A stretch of DNA of 64,000 nt from assembly GCF_023715585.1 (NCBI RefSeq), contig NZ_JAMBOK010000003.1, forward strand, positions 62,001 through 126,000, in the 5' to 3' direction. The stretch is from Sporosarcina luteola (lineage in GTDB: Bacteria > Bacillota > Bacilli > Bacillales_A > Planococcaceae). Below the pieces are notes generated by a model, which searched no databases, was not told where the DNA came from, and saw nothing but the letters and a program-made list of their open reading frames with translations. Made by a program: the position numbers and the translations under genes. Of the stretch, positions 51,680 to 60,010 are shown one piece after another; position 1 is the stretch's first letter; each line of letters opens with the position of its first letter.

Positions 51680-52231
51680 TTAATAACTAGTTTGCATTTC
51701 TTCAATTACATTTCCATCAAGAGAAAGTCCTATTAATGTAGCATCCAGAAGTTCTCTATCTGCAATTAAAAACCAAAACCTATCCTTATTATTATATTTT
51801 ATCACTTTGGCTTGATATTGATTCCCGTCTTTCGTGATAACTTGTACTTTCTCAATTTCAGGGTCAGTTATTTTCCCTCTAAGTAAATCAGTATAACTTG
51901 TTGAATCATCCCTTAATTCTAAATGCCCCCAATTCAACTTAGAGTCCTCTAACAGATATAGACTTCCTCCCCGAACAATTTTCCAACCTAAGAAACTTTT
52001 CTCCAAGATTACATTCCCAAACGACGAATCTTCACCATGCCCCCACTCGTAAAAGGCAATAGCTTTATTTTTTTCTAGTAATTCAATATGAGCTACTTTT
52101 AATTCTGGTTGTTCTAATGCTATAACAGCCTTTTGAATTTCCTCTATCGCGTCTTTTGATGCTACGTTTATAAAATAAATACCAATAATAATTAAAACAG
52201 TTATCAGTAAAAATAAGATCCTTTTCCCCAT
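51680..52231 (-). CDS. Membrane-anchored hypothetical protein
   Basis: A 183-residue protein with a single N-terminal membrane helix (RILFLLITVLIIIGIYFINV) and an extracellular domain containing WGHGEDSSFGNVILEKSFLG, a pattern seen in Bacillus surface-exposed hypothetical proteins. ATG 52231 follows AAAAGGAG, 6 nt away; the 10-codon upstream extension lacks a site. No family function known. Confidence 0.75.
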   Translation of the reverse strand: MGKRILFLLITVLIIIGIYFINVASKDAIEEIQKAVIALEQPELKVAHIELLEKNKAIAFYEWGHGEDSSFGNVILEKSFLGWKIVRGGSLYLLEDSKLNWGHLELRDDSTSYTDLLRGKITDPEIEKVQVITKDGNQYQAKVIKYNNKDRFWFLIADRELLDATLIGLSLDGNVIEEMQTSY

Positions 52232-52450
52232 TTTAATCTCCTTTTGACTATCCTGCTTCATTAGTTTAAAAACACCATTTCATAATATTCAATATATTTT
52301 AACATAAATTTCTTATCTTACTGTATTTCTTTCCAATATGACGCATCGGGAGCACATTTTTCATTTGTCCATTAATTTTGAAACCTTTTGCATCCATGCA
52401 CTCGTCTTAGAGGTAAGATTGTTTTTAGTGAGGGTTGGTGAGAGTGGAAA

Positions 52451-53011
52451 ATGCTAGATAAAAGTGGCGGGCATCATTCCGAGGAGGAAATATGGCTATC
52501 AGGTTTGATGGACAAACTTGGCGAACGCTTGACGAAGCTGTCTTTCAGCTATTTGAAAGATTGGGGGAGAGCGCAGGAAGTCGTACAGGATGTTTTTTTC
52601 ATCTGTTATAAGAAACGTCATCAAGTGCTTGAATTGGATTCCATTGAATCATGGCTATACAGAGTCACTGTGAATCGGTGTAAAGACGTTTTGCGGACTT
52701 CATGGTTCAAGAAAGTGACCGTCAACAATGATCTATTTCATTATCAAAAAACGGATCAGCCATCGCCTGAAATTGCTTCTATCACAAAAAGCGATCATGA
52801 GAAGTTGGCACAGCTTGTTCTGGCATTACCGATTAAATACAAAGAAGTCATTTTGCTCTTTTATTATGATGATCTGTCGATTGAGGAAATCAGTTATGTG
52901 TTGAGGTCCAATTCAAATACGGTTAAAACCCGTTTGAAAAGAGGGCGGGAATCATTACTGAAGAACATGGAGAGGAGTGATTTTCTTGAAAGATCCTATG
53001 ACGGATATTAA
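52451..53011 (+). CDS. ECF-type RNA polymerase sigma factor
   Basis: A 186-residue sigma-70 family protein. Region 2 about residues 20-85 (KLSFSYLKDWGRAQEVVQDV, SIESWLYRVTVNRCKDVL), region 4 about 115-170 (LPIKYKEVILLFYYDDLSIE, SNSNTVKTRLKRGRESL). It directs polymerase to envelope-stress promoters of unknown identity. Cotranscribed with an anti-sigma-like gene that overlaps its end by 26 bp. Confidence 0.9.
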   Translation: MLDKSGGHHSEEEIWLSGLMDKLGERLTKLSFSYLKDWGRAQEVVQDVFFICYKKRHQVLELDSIESWLYRVTVNRCKDVLRTSWFKKVTVNNDLFHYQKTDQPSPEIASITKSDHEKLAQLVLALPIKYKEVILLFYYDDLSIEEISYVLRSNSNTVKTRLKRGRESLLKNMERSDFLERSYDGY

Positions 53012-54179
53012 AAAGTCGTTAGACGATACTGTCTTCAAAGATCCGAAGTTTACTGCGAAAAATAAGCATGCAGTCTTTCAAAAGATTCATAAGCCGAAAA
53101 AAGTGTATCTTCTTCCTACATTGGTTGGGGGGATGCTGATCACGATATTGGCCTCGGCGGGCATTTATTTTGCGTCAGAAAAGCTGAATGGGGAAAGTCC
53201 AATTGCATCTGAACCAAATAGTCCTATCACAACGGAGATTCCGCCAAGTAATGGGCAGGGGGGAACGCAAGCCACTCCTGTATATGCGGTTGCGGATGAG
53301 AACGAACTCTCTATGGCAGATGCTGAAGCGGCGTATGAAATGACCGTGGATGCACTGACGGATTATTACAATGCAATCTGGAACGGCACGGATATTGACT
53401 TGGATCGGTATATCGAGAACGAGAACCTTAAAGCATATATGCAAACGAAGGTCGAATCTGAATATAAGAAGTACGGCACGTTGGATAGCAAGGTGAAGAG
53501 TGTTGAAATTGGGGATTGGGAAGTGAAGTTTTCGGATGATGAGAAGGGAGGCTATCTGTATTTCGAGGTCCCTGTCGCTGTCCAAAAGCATCATGGAGGT
53601 GGGTATTGGGAAGCTACTGAATTCTTTGTGCGGAATCTAGATGGCAAGTTGACCATTGTAGACTGGTACACGGGTGGGAAAGATACGTACGATTACGTAG
53701 TGCGTGGGTATACGCAAAAGATTGACGATCCTGATATTTGGAATGACCGTGAATGGGTGAAAAAGTTCACAAGCGGCACTGGCCTGTTTGATTTCGAGCA
53801 GAAGGTTTATGATCGATTTACGCTCAACCGAGACGAGAAAGAATTAAGGGGTTTAGACCCGATCAGCATCGCGAAATTATATGTATATGCAAGTTTCCAT
53901 CAGGATTTTGAAACGGAGTACGCACTTTACACGGATAGGGAGGATCATATCTTATGGACCAAGGAAGAGGATGAAAAAATCCCTCTGTCTGATCGCGGAA
54001 CACCAGAACAGATCCTGCAAACATTTAGGAATATCGAAAAAGGGACTTTTGTCAAAACGAGTGAATACGAGGGATATATCGAATTTTATCCAAACGGTGA
54101 CTCTGACGATAAATCCGGATTCTCTATGATCAAAAATGAGGATGGAATCTGGCAAGTGGCGTTTTTACCTGTGCAGTAA
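52986..54179 (+). CDS. Probable anti-sigma factor, single-pass membrane protein
   Basis: A 397-residue protein: a cytoplasmic N-terminus of about 40 residues, one membrane helix (LLPTLVGGMLITILASAGIY near residue 45), a Pro/Ser/Thr linker, and a large extracellular domain (about 90-397) with NTF2-like features. Overlap with the ECF sigma gene and topology support an anti-sigma role, in which the outer domain senses a stress. TTG 52986 is 9 nt from AGAGGAG. No zinc-binding motif is seen in the N-terminus. Confidence 0.8.
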   Translation: MKDPMTDIKKSLDDTVFKDPKFTAKNKHAVFQKIHKPKKVYLLPTLVGGMLITILASAGIYFASEKLNGESPIASEPNSPITTEIPPSNGQGGTQATPVYAVADENELSMADAEAAYEMTVDALTDYYNAIWNGTDIDLDRYIENENLKAYMQTKVESEYKKYGTLDSKVKSVEIGDWEVKFSDDEKGGYLYFEVPVAVQKHHGGGYWEATEFFVRNLDGKLTIVDWYTGGKDTYDYVVRGYTQKIDDPDIWNDREWVKKFTSGTGLFDFEQKVYDRFTLNRDEKELRGLDPISIAKLYVYASFHQDFETEYALYTDREDHILWTKEEDEKIPLSDRGTPEQILQTFRNIEKGTFVKTSEYEGYIEFYPNGDSDDKSGFSMIKNEDGIWQVAFLPVQ

Positions 54180-54206
54180 TAATAGTTCAGTACCTCACAT
54201 TTAGTT

Positions 54207-54327
54207 ACAGGAAGAAATTCGAGCAATCATTATAGAGGCAAAGGAGAAGTGGGTATCCCGTGCAGTTGAGCGGTACAAAACGTTAAATAACGGCGTAAAT
54301 ATCAATACAAATAACACTAAATTATAG
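54207..54327 (+). pseudogene. Short coding remnant
   Basis: An open stretch encoding LQEEIRAIIIEAKEKWVSRA then VERYKTLNN up to TAG 54325, with no start and a stop just before it. Helical composition, no family recognised. A terminator follows. Confidence 0.35.
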
Positions 54328-54335
54328 GACGAACT

Positions 54336-54360
54336 AGCAATGCATTAGCATTGCTTTTTT
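54336..54360 (+). terminator. Terminator downstream of the sigma/anti-sigma operon
   Basis: AGCAATGC pairs with GCATTGCT, 4-nt loop, then TTTTTT. Confidence 0.8.
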
Positions 54361-54460
54361 ATATGTATATCGAGTTATTCGGTAAAAAAAGGAAACTGAT
54401 GAGTAATGTGCTATTATTCAAAGACGAAGATTTAAAGCTCTGAGTAATAGTAAAAGACGC

Positions 54461-54494
54461 TTCTTCAACTAACGCAGCAGTTTAGTTGAAGAAG
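54461..54494. repeat. CCCGTTAGTTGAA-type palindrome, copy 4
   Basis: TTCTTCAACTAA ... TTAGTTGAAGAA, perfect 12-bp arms around CGCAGCAGT. About 80 bp before the peptidase E gene. Confidence 0.7.
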
Positions 54495-54575
54495 GGAAAT
54501 GGGAAAAAGTATAGAATACTTATTCCTCATAGATATAGGTATAGTGAAAAGGCAATTTCAAAGGAGGAAGACATA

Positions 54576-55184
54576 ATGGATAGAAATATTCTCGCAATTT
54601 CTGGTGGTGGCTTTTCTGAAGAAGATAATGCCTATATTGATGAATATTTACTGAAAATATCCAGAAAACAGGAACCATTAAAAATTGCATTTATTGCTAC
54701 GGCAAGTAATGATGCAAATGGTTATATTGATAAATTTTACGGGGCTTTTAATAAAGAACATCCTAGCCATCTTACAATTAAAGATTTTGATTCACCAAAC
54801 ATCCAAGAAGTTGTAGATACTTTAGATATTGTATATGTAGGTGGTGGCAATACTCAATATATGCTTGAAATTTGGCGAAAAACAGGCTTCGACATTGTAT
54901 TGAGAAATGCATATCAAAACGGTGTCATCTTAGCAGGAATAAGTGCAGGAGCGATGTGTTGGTTCGAAACTTGTTACAGTGAAAAAAATGACGAAGTGTA
55001 CGAAGAATTTAAGGGTCTAGGAATATTAAAAGGCAGTTTATGTCCGCATTATAATGACGTTGAACGGCGTCTTGCATTTAATAACTGGGCAACTACTAAA
55101 CATAACAGCACTTTATATACTTTAAATGACACTGAAAACTTACATTTCAAAAATGAAAAGTTAATCGCAAAAATTATTACATAG
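54576..55184 (+). CDS. Peptidase E (S51 family dipeptidase)
   Basis: A 202-residue serine peptidase of the S51/peptidase E family: NILAISGGGFSEEDNAYIDE at the N-terminus, IVYVGGGNTQYMLEIWR near residue 90, and ILAGISAGAMCWFETCY near residue 121 with the nucleophilic Ser in GISAGAM. It cleaves Asp-X dipeptides in classical members. ATG 54576 follows AAGGAGG; the frame upstream is unsupported. Stands alone between two palindromic repeats. Confidence 0.88.
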   Translation: MDRNILAISGGGFSEEDNAYIDEYLLKISRKQEPLKIAFIATASNDANGYIDKFYGAFNKEHPSHLTIKDFDSPNIQEVVDTLDIVYVGGGNTQYMLEIWRKTGFDIVLRNAYQNGVILAGISAGAMCWFETCYSEKNDEVYEEFKGLGILKGSLCPHYNDVERRLAFNNWATTKHNSTLYTLNDTENLHFKNEKLIAKIIT

Positions 55185-55253
55185 AGGTTATATAACAATT
55201 TACCACTTATTTAAAAAAGCGGATAGGAGTTAAATGAGGATGTTTGTGAATAA

Positions 55254-55290
55254 TTGTACTTAAAGTAACGGGGTGCTTTAGTTTAAGAAG
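55254..55290. repeat. CCCGTTAGTTGAA-type palindrome, copy 5 (opposite orientation)
   Basis: ACTTAAAGTAACGGGGTGCT then TTAGTTTAAG, 70 bp downstream of the peptidase E stop. It lies in the reverse orientation to copies 1-3, matching its plus-strand upstream gene. Confidence 0.65.
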
Positions 55291-55700
55291 AAAACATTTC
55301 GTTGTTTTAAAATGAGGAAAACGCCGAATTAATGTTCAGCATTTTTTATCGTTTATAAACAATGTCTTCTCACGAACACACTCGATCATCAACGACTCCA
55401 ATTTTCATTTTTAACGTTTAGATTAGCGCTAGCTTTAACACATACATTGGCAGACCTACAATAGAAATTGTCGATATGACGTCCAAAAGGGGGGGTTCAT
55501 CGATAGATGTTGATATATAGGCGAATGGAAAGAGTCCAATTCATGTGCGAATTCGGACTCTTTTTGTGTGTTTACATTAGATTTTGTACCTCTGAACTTA
55601 ACGGGTTAAGAAGTGGGTGTCCAGCTTTTTAATTTCGTAACAATGGGGTATGTATTTATTGAAATTACAATAGAAATGTTTGAAGTGGGGAGAACAAACT
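55291..55700. other. Intergenic stretch with an orphan terminator
   Basis: About 410 bp without a gene. It holds a strong terminator at 55531-55566 (AGAGTCCAATTC/GAATTCGGACTCT, T-run) that is far from any gene end, and a weaker hairpin near 55316-55345. A small RNA ending at 55566 is possible but no promoter was identified. Confidence 0.4.
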
Positions 55701-56654
55701 GTGGCTTATATTTTATTAATTGTCGGATTTGCATTGTTGATAAAAGGAGCAGACCTCTTTGTTGACGGGTCTTCTAATATTGCGAAACTGCTTCGGGTTC
55801 CGTCTATTTTAATCGGGTTAACGATTGTGGCTTTTGGAACAAGTTCACCGGAAGCGACTGTCAGTATTATTGCAGCACTGGAAGGAAGTGCAGATGTTTC
55901 ACTGGGTAACGTAGTTGGAAGCAATATTTTTAACATTACCCTTGTTGTAGGTGTAGCAGCTTTTTTATATCCGTTGAGAGTTGAAAGTGAAACCATTCGA
56001 AAAGAAATCCCATTTACCTTACTCGCAAGTGCGGCATTGCTAATTCTAATGTGTGATATTTTCTTACAAGGGTCCAATAGCAACTTGCTGACACGGAGTG
56101 ATGGATTTATCTTTTTATTGTTTTTATCCATTTTTATGTACTATATAATTGAACTTGGCCTAAAAAGCCGAAAAGATACAGCTGGTGAACCAGTTCCGGA
56201 GAACATCAAATGGGGTAAAAATATAGTAATTACCATATTAGGCCTGGCTGCAATTATGTTCGGAGGGGATTTGGTAGTAGATAACGGTACGGAAATTGCT
56301 TACTCTCTTGGTATGAGTGAAGCATTGGTGGGGTTAACGATTATCGCCATTGGAACATCTCTACCTGAACTTGTCACTTCTATCTCTGCGGCACTGAAGA
56401 AAGAAAGTGAAATTGCTTTGGGGAATATTGTTGGTAGTAACATTTTTAACATTCTTTTTGTACTAGGTGTATCAGCTACGATTTCTCCCTTAGCAGTCAA
56501 TGATAAAATGTTTGTTGATGTCATTCTAATGATTGTCCTGACTATGGTATTATTGGTTTTCTCAAGAACGAGCTTCAAGATTGGAAAGCGGGAAGGGTCA
56601 GTGCTTGTCATCGCCTACATCATTTACATGGCGTATATTTTCATACGGAATTAA
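55701..56654 (+). CDS. Calcium/sodium antiporter, CaCA (YrbG) family
   Basis: A 317-residue protein with two homologous halves of about five membrane segments. The alpha repeats are VAFGTSSPEATVSIIAALEG with GNVVGSNIFN near residue 75, and IAIGTSLPELVTSISAALKK with GNIVGSNIFN near residue 250. It exchanges Ca2+ or another cation for Na+ or H+. GTG 55701 follows GTGGGGAGA; TTG 55680 is less likely. It is followed by a palindrome of the 49401 type. Confidence 0.9.
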   Translation: MAYILLIVGFALLIKGADLFVDGSSNIAKLLRVPSILIGLTIVAFGTSSPEATVSIIAALEGSADVSLGNVVGSNIFNITLVVGVAAFLYPLRVESETIRKEIPFTLLASAALLILMCDIFLQGSNSNLLTRSDGFIFLLFLSIFMYYIIELGLKSRKDTAGEPVPENIKWGKNIVITILGLAAIMFGGDLVVDNGTEIAYSLGMSEALVGLTIIAIGTSLPELVTSISAALKKESEIALGNIVGSNIFNILFVLGVSATISPLAVNDKMFVDVILMIVLTMVLLVFSRTSFKIGKREGSVLVIAYIIYMAYIFIRN

Positions 56655-56689
56655 TAACAGGGACCACAAATAATACAACCATGAAAATA

Positions 56690-56733
56690 GGTACCAGGTG
56701 CTCACTGAATTTTGAATTATTCAGGAACCTGGT
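56690..56733. repeat. Palindromic repeat GGTACCAGGTTCTC type, copy 2
   Basis: GGTACCAGGTGCTCACTGAA ... CAGGAACCTGGTA, matching 49401-49447 with a few changes. Located 36 bp past the antiporter stop. A half copy (CCAGGTTCTCATT) is at about 57138. Confidence 0.7.
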
Positions 56734-56846
56734 ATTTTTACTATGATTTCATCGTTATTACATATAAAATATACTTCGGTACTTCTTTAATTTACAGAAG
56801 AAGGATGAACTGATCACAACAATAAATAATGTAACGGAGGCTATTT

Positions 56847-57122
56847 ATGAATTATAGAATCAGTAACAAGCAAGTATTTGAACAAGCACAGGTGCGATCG
56901 GTTTCAGATGTACCGTTCACTGAGGAAGAACGTCAAAACGGCATGAAACTTGCGGTTTCTAAGGTGGATCCTACGCTGGCTTTGTATTTGGTTGAAATAG
57001 ATGGTTATAAGAAATTTGAGGTCCGTTGGGATGATTCGCAGGAAATCTTCACCGGCTGGAATTCCGCCTGGGAAAACTTCACTTGGTGTCTGAATGTCGT
57101 AAGCAATTCAGCGGTTGAGTAA
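56847..57122 (+). CDS. Hypothetical protein, 91 residues
   Basis: A small soluble protein, MNYRISNKQVFEQAQVRSVS, aromatic-rich C-terminal part (WNSAWENFTWCLNVV). No family recognised. GTAACGGAGG precedes ATG 56847. Single gene. Confidence 0.65.
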   Translation: MNYRISNKQVFEQAQVRSVSDVPFTEEERQNGMKLAVSKVDPTLALYLVEIDGYKKFEVRWDDSQEIFTGWNSAWENFTWCLNVVSNSAVE

Positions 57123-57191
57123 CATCGTTTGCAGCGCCAGGTTCTCATTCCGAGTTTTACTCAAGTAATACTAAAAAACTAAAGTGATCCG

Positions 57192-57236
57192 CACCAACCC
57201 ATCGACAAGAAAGTCGAAAAAGGGTTGGTGTTTTTT
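57192..57236 (+). terminator. Terminator
   Basis: CACCAACCC pairs with GGGTTGGTG over an imperfect loop, then TTTTTTG. Ends transcription ahead of the replication module. Confidence 0.8.
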
Positions 57237-57340
57237 GTGCCTGAAAAATATATTTTCTCCCGCAGTATCCTTTTCCTAAACTCGCATCTATATAAGGTAT
57301 GACAGGTCTGGTCAATTACGTAAAGGGGCGTGGGAAGGAA

Positions 57341-57826
57341 ATGAACAGTGGGTGGATGAAAGTACATAGGTCGTTATTGAATAAGCCGATTTGGACGGAG
57401 GCGACGTCGGAGCAGAAGGTGGTTTTGATGACGTTGCTTATGATGGCGAATTACGAGGAGAAGCAGTGGGAGTGGGGTGGAAAGGTGTATGTATTGCAGC
57501 CGGGTCAGTTTGTCACTTCTCTTCCGATGCTCGTTCAGCGATGCGGGAAAGGGGTCACCGTGCAGAAAATCCGGACAGCTTTGAAGCGCTTCGAGGCGTA
57601 TGGATTTTTAACAGACGAGTCAACAAATCAGAATCGGCTCATAACGATTGTCAATTGGGGCTCTTATCAAGGAAACGACTGCAAGCTGACAGGCGGATTA
57701 ACAGGCAATCAACAGACGGGTAACAGGCAACTAACAGCTACTAAGAAAGAAAGAACTAAGAACATAAGAAAAAGAGCGCGTGTGAATGAATTCACGTTGG
57801 ATCTGACGAAGGGAGAAGCGATATGA
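57341..57826 (+). CDS. Phage-type replication protein (winged-helix DnaD-like N-terminal part)
   Basis: A 161-residue protein: SGWMKVHRSLLNKPIWTEAT at the start, FVTSLPMLVQRCGKGVTVQK, then IRTALKRFEAYGFLTDES, as in the N-terminal winged helix of phage replication initiators. The usual DnaD C-terminal domain is missing; the tail is short, polar and repetitive (TGGLTGNQQTGNRQLTATKK). ATG 57341 follows GGGAAGG. It overlaps dnaB by 4 bp, so the pair is coupled. The role in loading the helicase is inferred. Confidence 0.8.
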   Translation: MNSGWMKVHRSLLNKPIWTEATSEQKVVLMTLLMMANYEEKQWEWGGKVYVLQPGQFVTSLPMLVQRCGKGVTVQKIRTALKRFEAYGFLTDESTNQNRLITIVNWGSYQGNDCKLTGGLTGNQQTGNRQLTATKKERTKNIRKRARVNEFTLDLTKGEAI

Positions 57827-59082
57827 TTGCGGAAAAAGCGGTTCTCGGTTCGATGTTGAAAGAGAATTATTTGATAACGGATTCCGGCATAGCCGTTTCC
57901 CATTTTGCAAATCCGGTCCATAAGATGATCTTCCAGTCGATGAAGGAACTTCGCGCGTCAGGGAAGACGGTTGATTTCATCACTCTGCTGACAACGTTCA
58001 GTCCACAGGATTTGGGCGGGGCGAATTATGTGAAAGACCTTACGAATTATGCGCATATCGAGAAGTTCGATGACCATGTCGGGGCGATGCTGGACGTTTG
58101 GCGGGAGCGTGAAAAGCAGAATGTGCTGCAGATTGCGGGGCAGGAAAATTGGCCGATCGACCGGGTTATGAGTGAGCTCGATGCACTTATGGATAATCGG
58201 GTAAGTGACCACTCCGATATTTTCGACTTGTTGATGGATGTGTACGAGGATCCGTTCACCGAGAAGGGAATTGAGGATGGCGCACCGTCAGGCATTGGGA
58301 AGCTGGACGAGATGACGAACGGGTTTCAAGACGGTGAATTGGTCATTTTGGCTGCGCGGCCGAGCATGGGGAAGTCCGACGTCATGCTGACGATTGCAAA
58401 GCATGCCGGATGGGAAGGCCGTTTGCCGATCATCTTTTCGCTTGAGATGTCGGGCACGAGTTTGCGGGATCGGTTGATCGCATCGACGGGGCGGTTTTCA
58501 AGAATCCGTATGCGTGATCCCTATTCATTATTCAGTGAGTCGCAAAAGGACGATTGGGTGAAAACGATTGGAAGAGTGGCGGAAACGAATAGCCATTTTT
58601 TTGACCGGAGCAGGCAGACCGTTGCGGAAATGCGGATGAAGGTGCGTAAGATGATCCATCAATTTCCTGATGTAAAACCGGTTATTTTGATTGACTATCT
58701 GACGTTGATTCATTCCGAAGACAAGGGCTCCAACATGCATTTGCAAGTTTCCCAGATCACGAAGGATTTGAAGGGGATGGCACGTGAGTTCAATTGCCCG
58801 GTCATTACGCTGGCACAGTTGAGCAGGGCGGTTGAACAGCGGAATGACAAGCGGCCGCTCATGTCGGATTTGCGGGAATCGGGCTCGATTGAGGAGGATG
58901 CGGATGTCATCGTCTTTTTATACCGAGATGCATATTACTCGAAGGATGAGGATGATAACATACTGGAACTGATCGTTTCGAAGAACAGGAACGGTCCGGT
59001 CGGGACGGCATATGCGGCTTACAATAAATTTACGGGGGAGGTCATCGGAATTGGAACTGACAGTGAAAGAGCTATTTCATGA
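57823..59082 (+). CDS. dnaB: Replicative DnaB-type helicase, phage-like
   Basis: A 419-residue SF4 helicase. N-terminal domain EKAVLGSMLKENYLITDSGI, linker, then RecA-like core with Walker A ARPSMGKSDVML near residue 180, IFSLEMSGTSLRDRLIAS, Walker B PVILIDYLTLIHSED near residue 286, and LSRAVEQRNDKRPLMSDLRE near residue 327. It is shorter than chromosomal DnaB and follows a phage-type initiator gene, so it likely came from a prophage or mobile element. ATG 57823 follows GAAGGGAGAAG. Confidence 0.9.
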   Translation: MIAEKAVLGSMLKENYLITDSGIAVSHFANPVHKMIFQSMKELRASGKTVDFITLLTTFSPQDLGGANYVKDLTNYAHIEKFDDHVGAMLDVWREREKQNVLQIAGQENWPIDRVMSELDALMDNRVSDHSDIFDLLMDVYEDPFTEKGIEDGAPSGIGKLDEMTNGFQDGELVILAARPSMGKSDVMLTIAKHAGWEGRLPIIFSLEMSGTSLRDRLIASTGRFSRIRMRDPYSLFSESQKDDWVKTIGRVAETNSHFFDRSRQTVAEMRMKVRKMIHQFPDVKPVILIDYLTLIHSEDKGSNMHLQVSQITKDLKGMAREFNCPVITLAQLSRAVEQRNDKRPLMSDLRESGSIEEDADVIVFLYRDAYYSKDEDDNILELIVSKNRNGPVGTAYAAYNKFTGEVIGIGTDSERAIS

Positions 59083-59482
59083 TGCGATTTTGTACGATGT
59101 GCCTCATATGGCGCATGCCGTTTATTACGCGGTGGAGAAAGGGCTTGTACAGTGGGATGATCTTGAAAGCCGGATTCCTTATGAGCGGTTGGATCATGAT
59201 GCGATTAAGAAGATACGGGACGAAAATTGGTTGGAGATGTGTACGGTCAAGCTGTTCGTCATTCCGATTGGCAGGAGACGGTTTGCGATCTATTTGGCGG
59301 AAAGAGAGGAGGAGGCGAGGGTGCAGCATCGTCAGATTTACGGTGGACCTGCTAAGCAGGTGATGGATGTGAGTGGCAGGATGGATGCGTCGGTTTATTG
59401 TGAGGAGACGGGTGTGTGGCAGTCGTTTTGGGAGTTGAAGCGGCAGGCGGTGGAGTTTCCTTGTTTTGTGGGGGAGATGTAA
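59051..59482 (+). CDS. Small phage-associated hypothetical protein
   Basis: A 143-residue protein starting from TTG 59051 (GGGGGAGG 8 nt upstream, inside dnaB): LELTVKELFHDAILYDVPHM and YAVEKGLVQWDDLESRIPYE. No recognised domain. It overlaps dnaB by 32 bp as the third gene of the replication module. Confidence 0.65.
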   Translation: MELTVKELFHDAILYDVPHMAHAVYYAVEKGLVQWDDLESRIPYERLDHDAIKKIRDENWLEMCTVKLFVIPIGRRRFAIYLAEREEEARVQHRQIYGGPAKQVMDVSGRMDASVYCEETGVWQSFWELKRQAVEFPCFVGEM

Positions 59483-59681
59483 TGAAAACGAGACCCATCC
59501 ATATCCATCTGGCTAGTATTTGTTAACCTAGCATAGAGAACTGGTATCCATTCAGTCAGAACTTGTATCGTTGTCAAACACAAAACCGATTGTTCCCCCC
59601 AGAAATGCTTAGTATTTCAAACTATGCTTAGCTTAACCAACATTCCATAACTAGTTTACCTTAAATCAGATTAGGTCAAGT
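59483..59681. other. Intergenic stretch
   Basis: About 200 bp after the replication module and before the small minus-strand gene. No gene or repeat was seen. Confidence 0.4.
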
Positions 59682-59804
59682 CTATTTTGGCGTATGACGC
59701 TTATGGCGAGATATCCAAGTGCCGTTCCTCCAATGGCCCTTAACAGTAACTGTCATAGGGCCGCGCCTTCGCGGATTCTCAGAACACTTACCTCTTCTAG
59801 GCAT
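59682..59804 (-). CDS. Small Arg/Lys-rich protein of 40 residues
   Basis: A short gene on the minus strand: MPRRGKCSENPRRRGPMTVT, then VKGHWRNGTWISRHKRHTPK, ending TAG at 59682. The ATG at 59804 is preceded by AGTGAGGTGATC, a good ribosome binding site. The product is basic and soluble. I recall no named family, though such small Arg-rich proteins with a GHWRNG-type core seem conserved in spore formers; this needs a search. Confidence 0.6.
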   Translation of the reverse strand: MPRRGKCSENPRRRGPMTVTVKGHWRNGTWISRHKRHTPK

Positions 59805-59967
59805 GCTGATCACCTCACTTTTCACGTAGCGGTTGGTTAAGCTACCTTACTATACCTCAAATTAATAGTAGGCAAACGTACGTTTTGGTGGATGAATAAA
59901 AATTTCGAAGCAGGTAATCGGCATCTAAATATACCGGATCGAGTGAATGCTTGGTGTCTCACAATGA

Positions 59968-59998
59968 AAAGCCCTCAACCAAAGAATTGGATGAGGGC
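59968..59998 (-). terminator. Terminator of the Ltp-repeat gene
   Basis: GCCCTCATCC pairs with GGTTGAGGGC and is followed by TTTTC on the minus strand. Confidence 0.8.
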
Positions 59999-60010
59999 GG
60001 GAATCACAAT

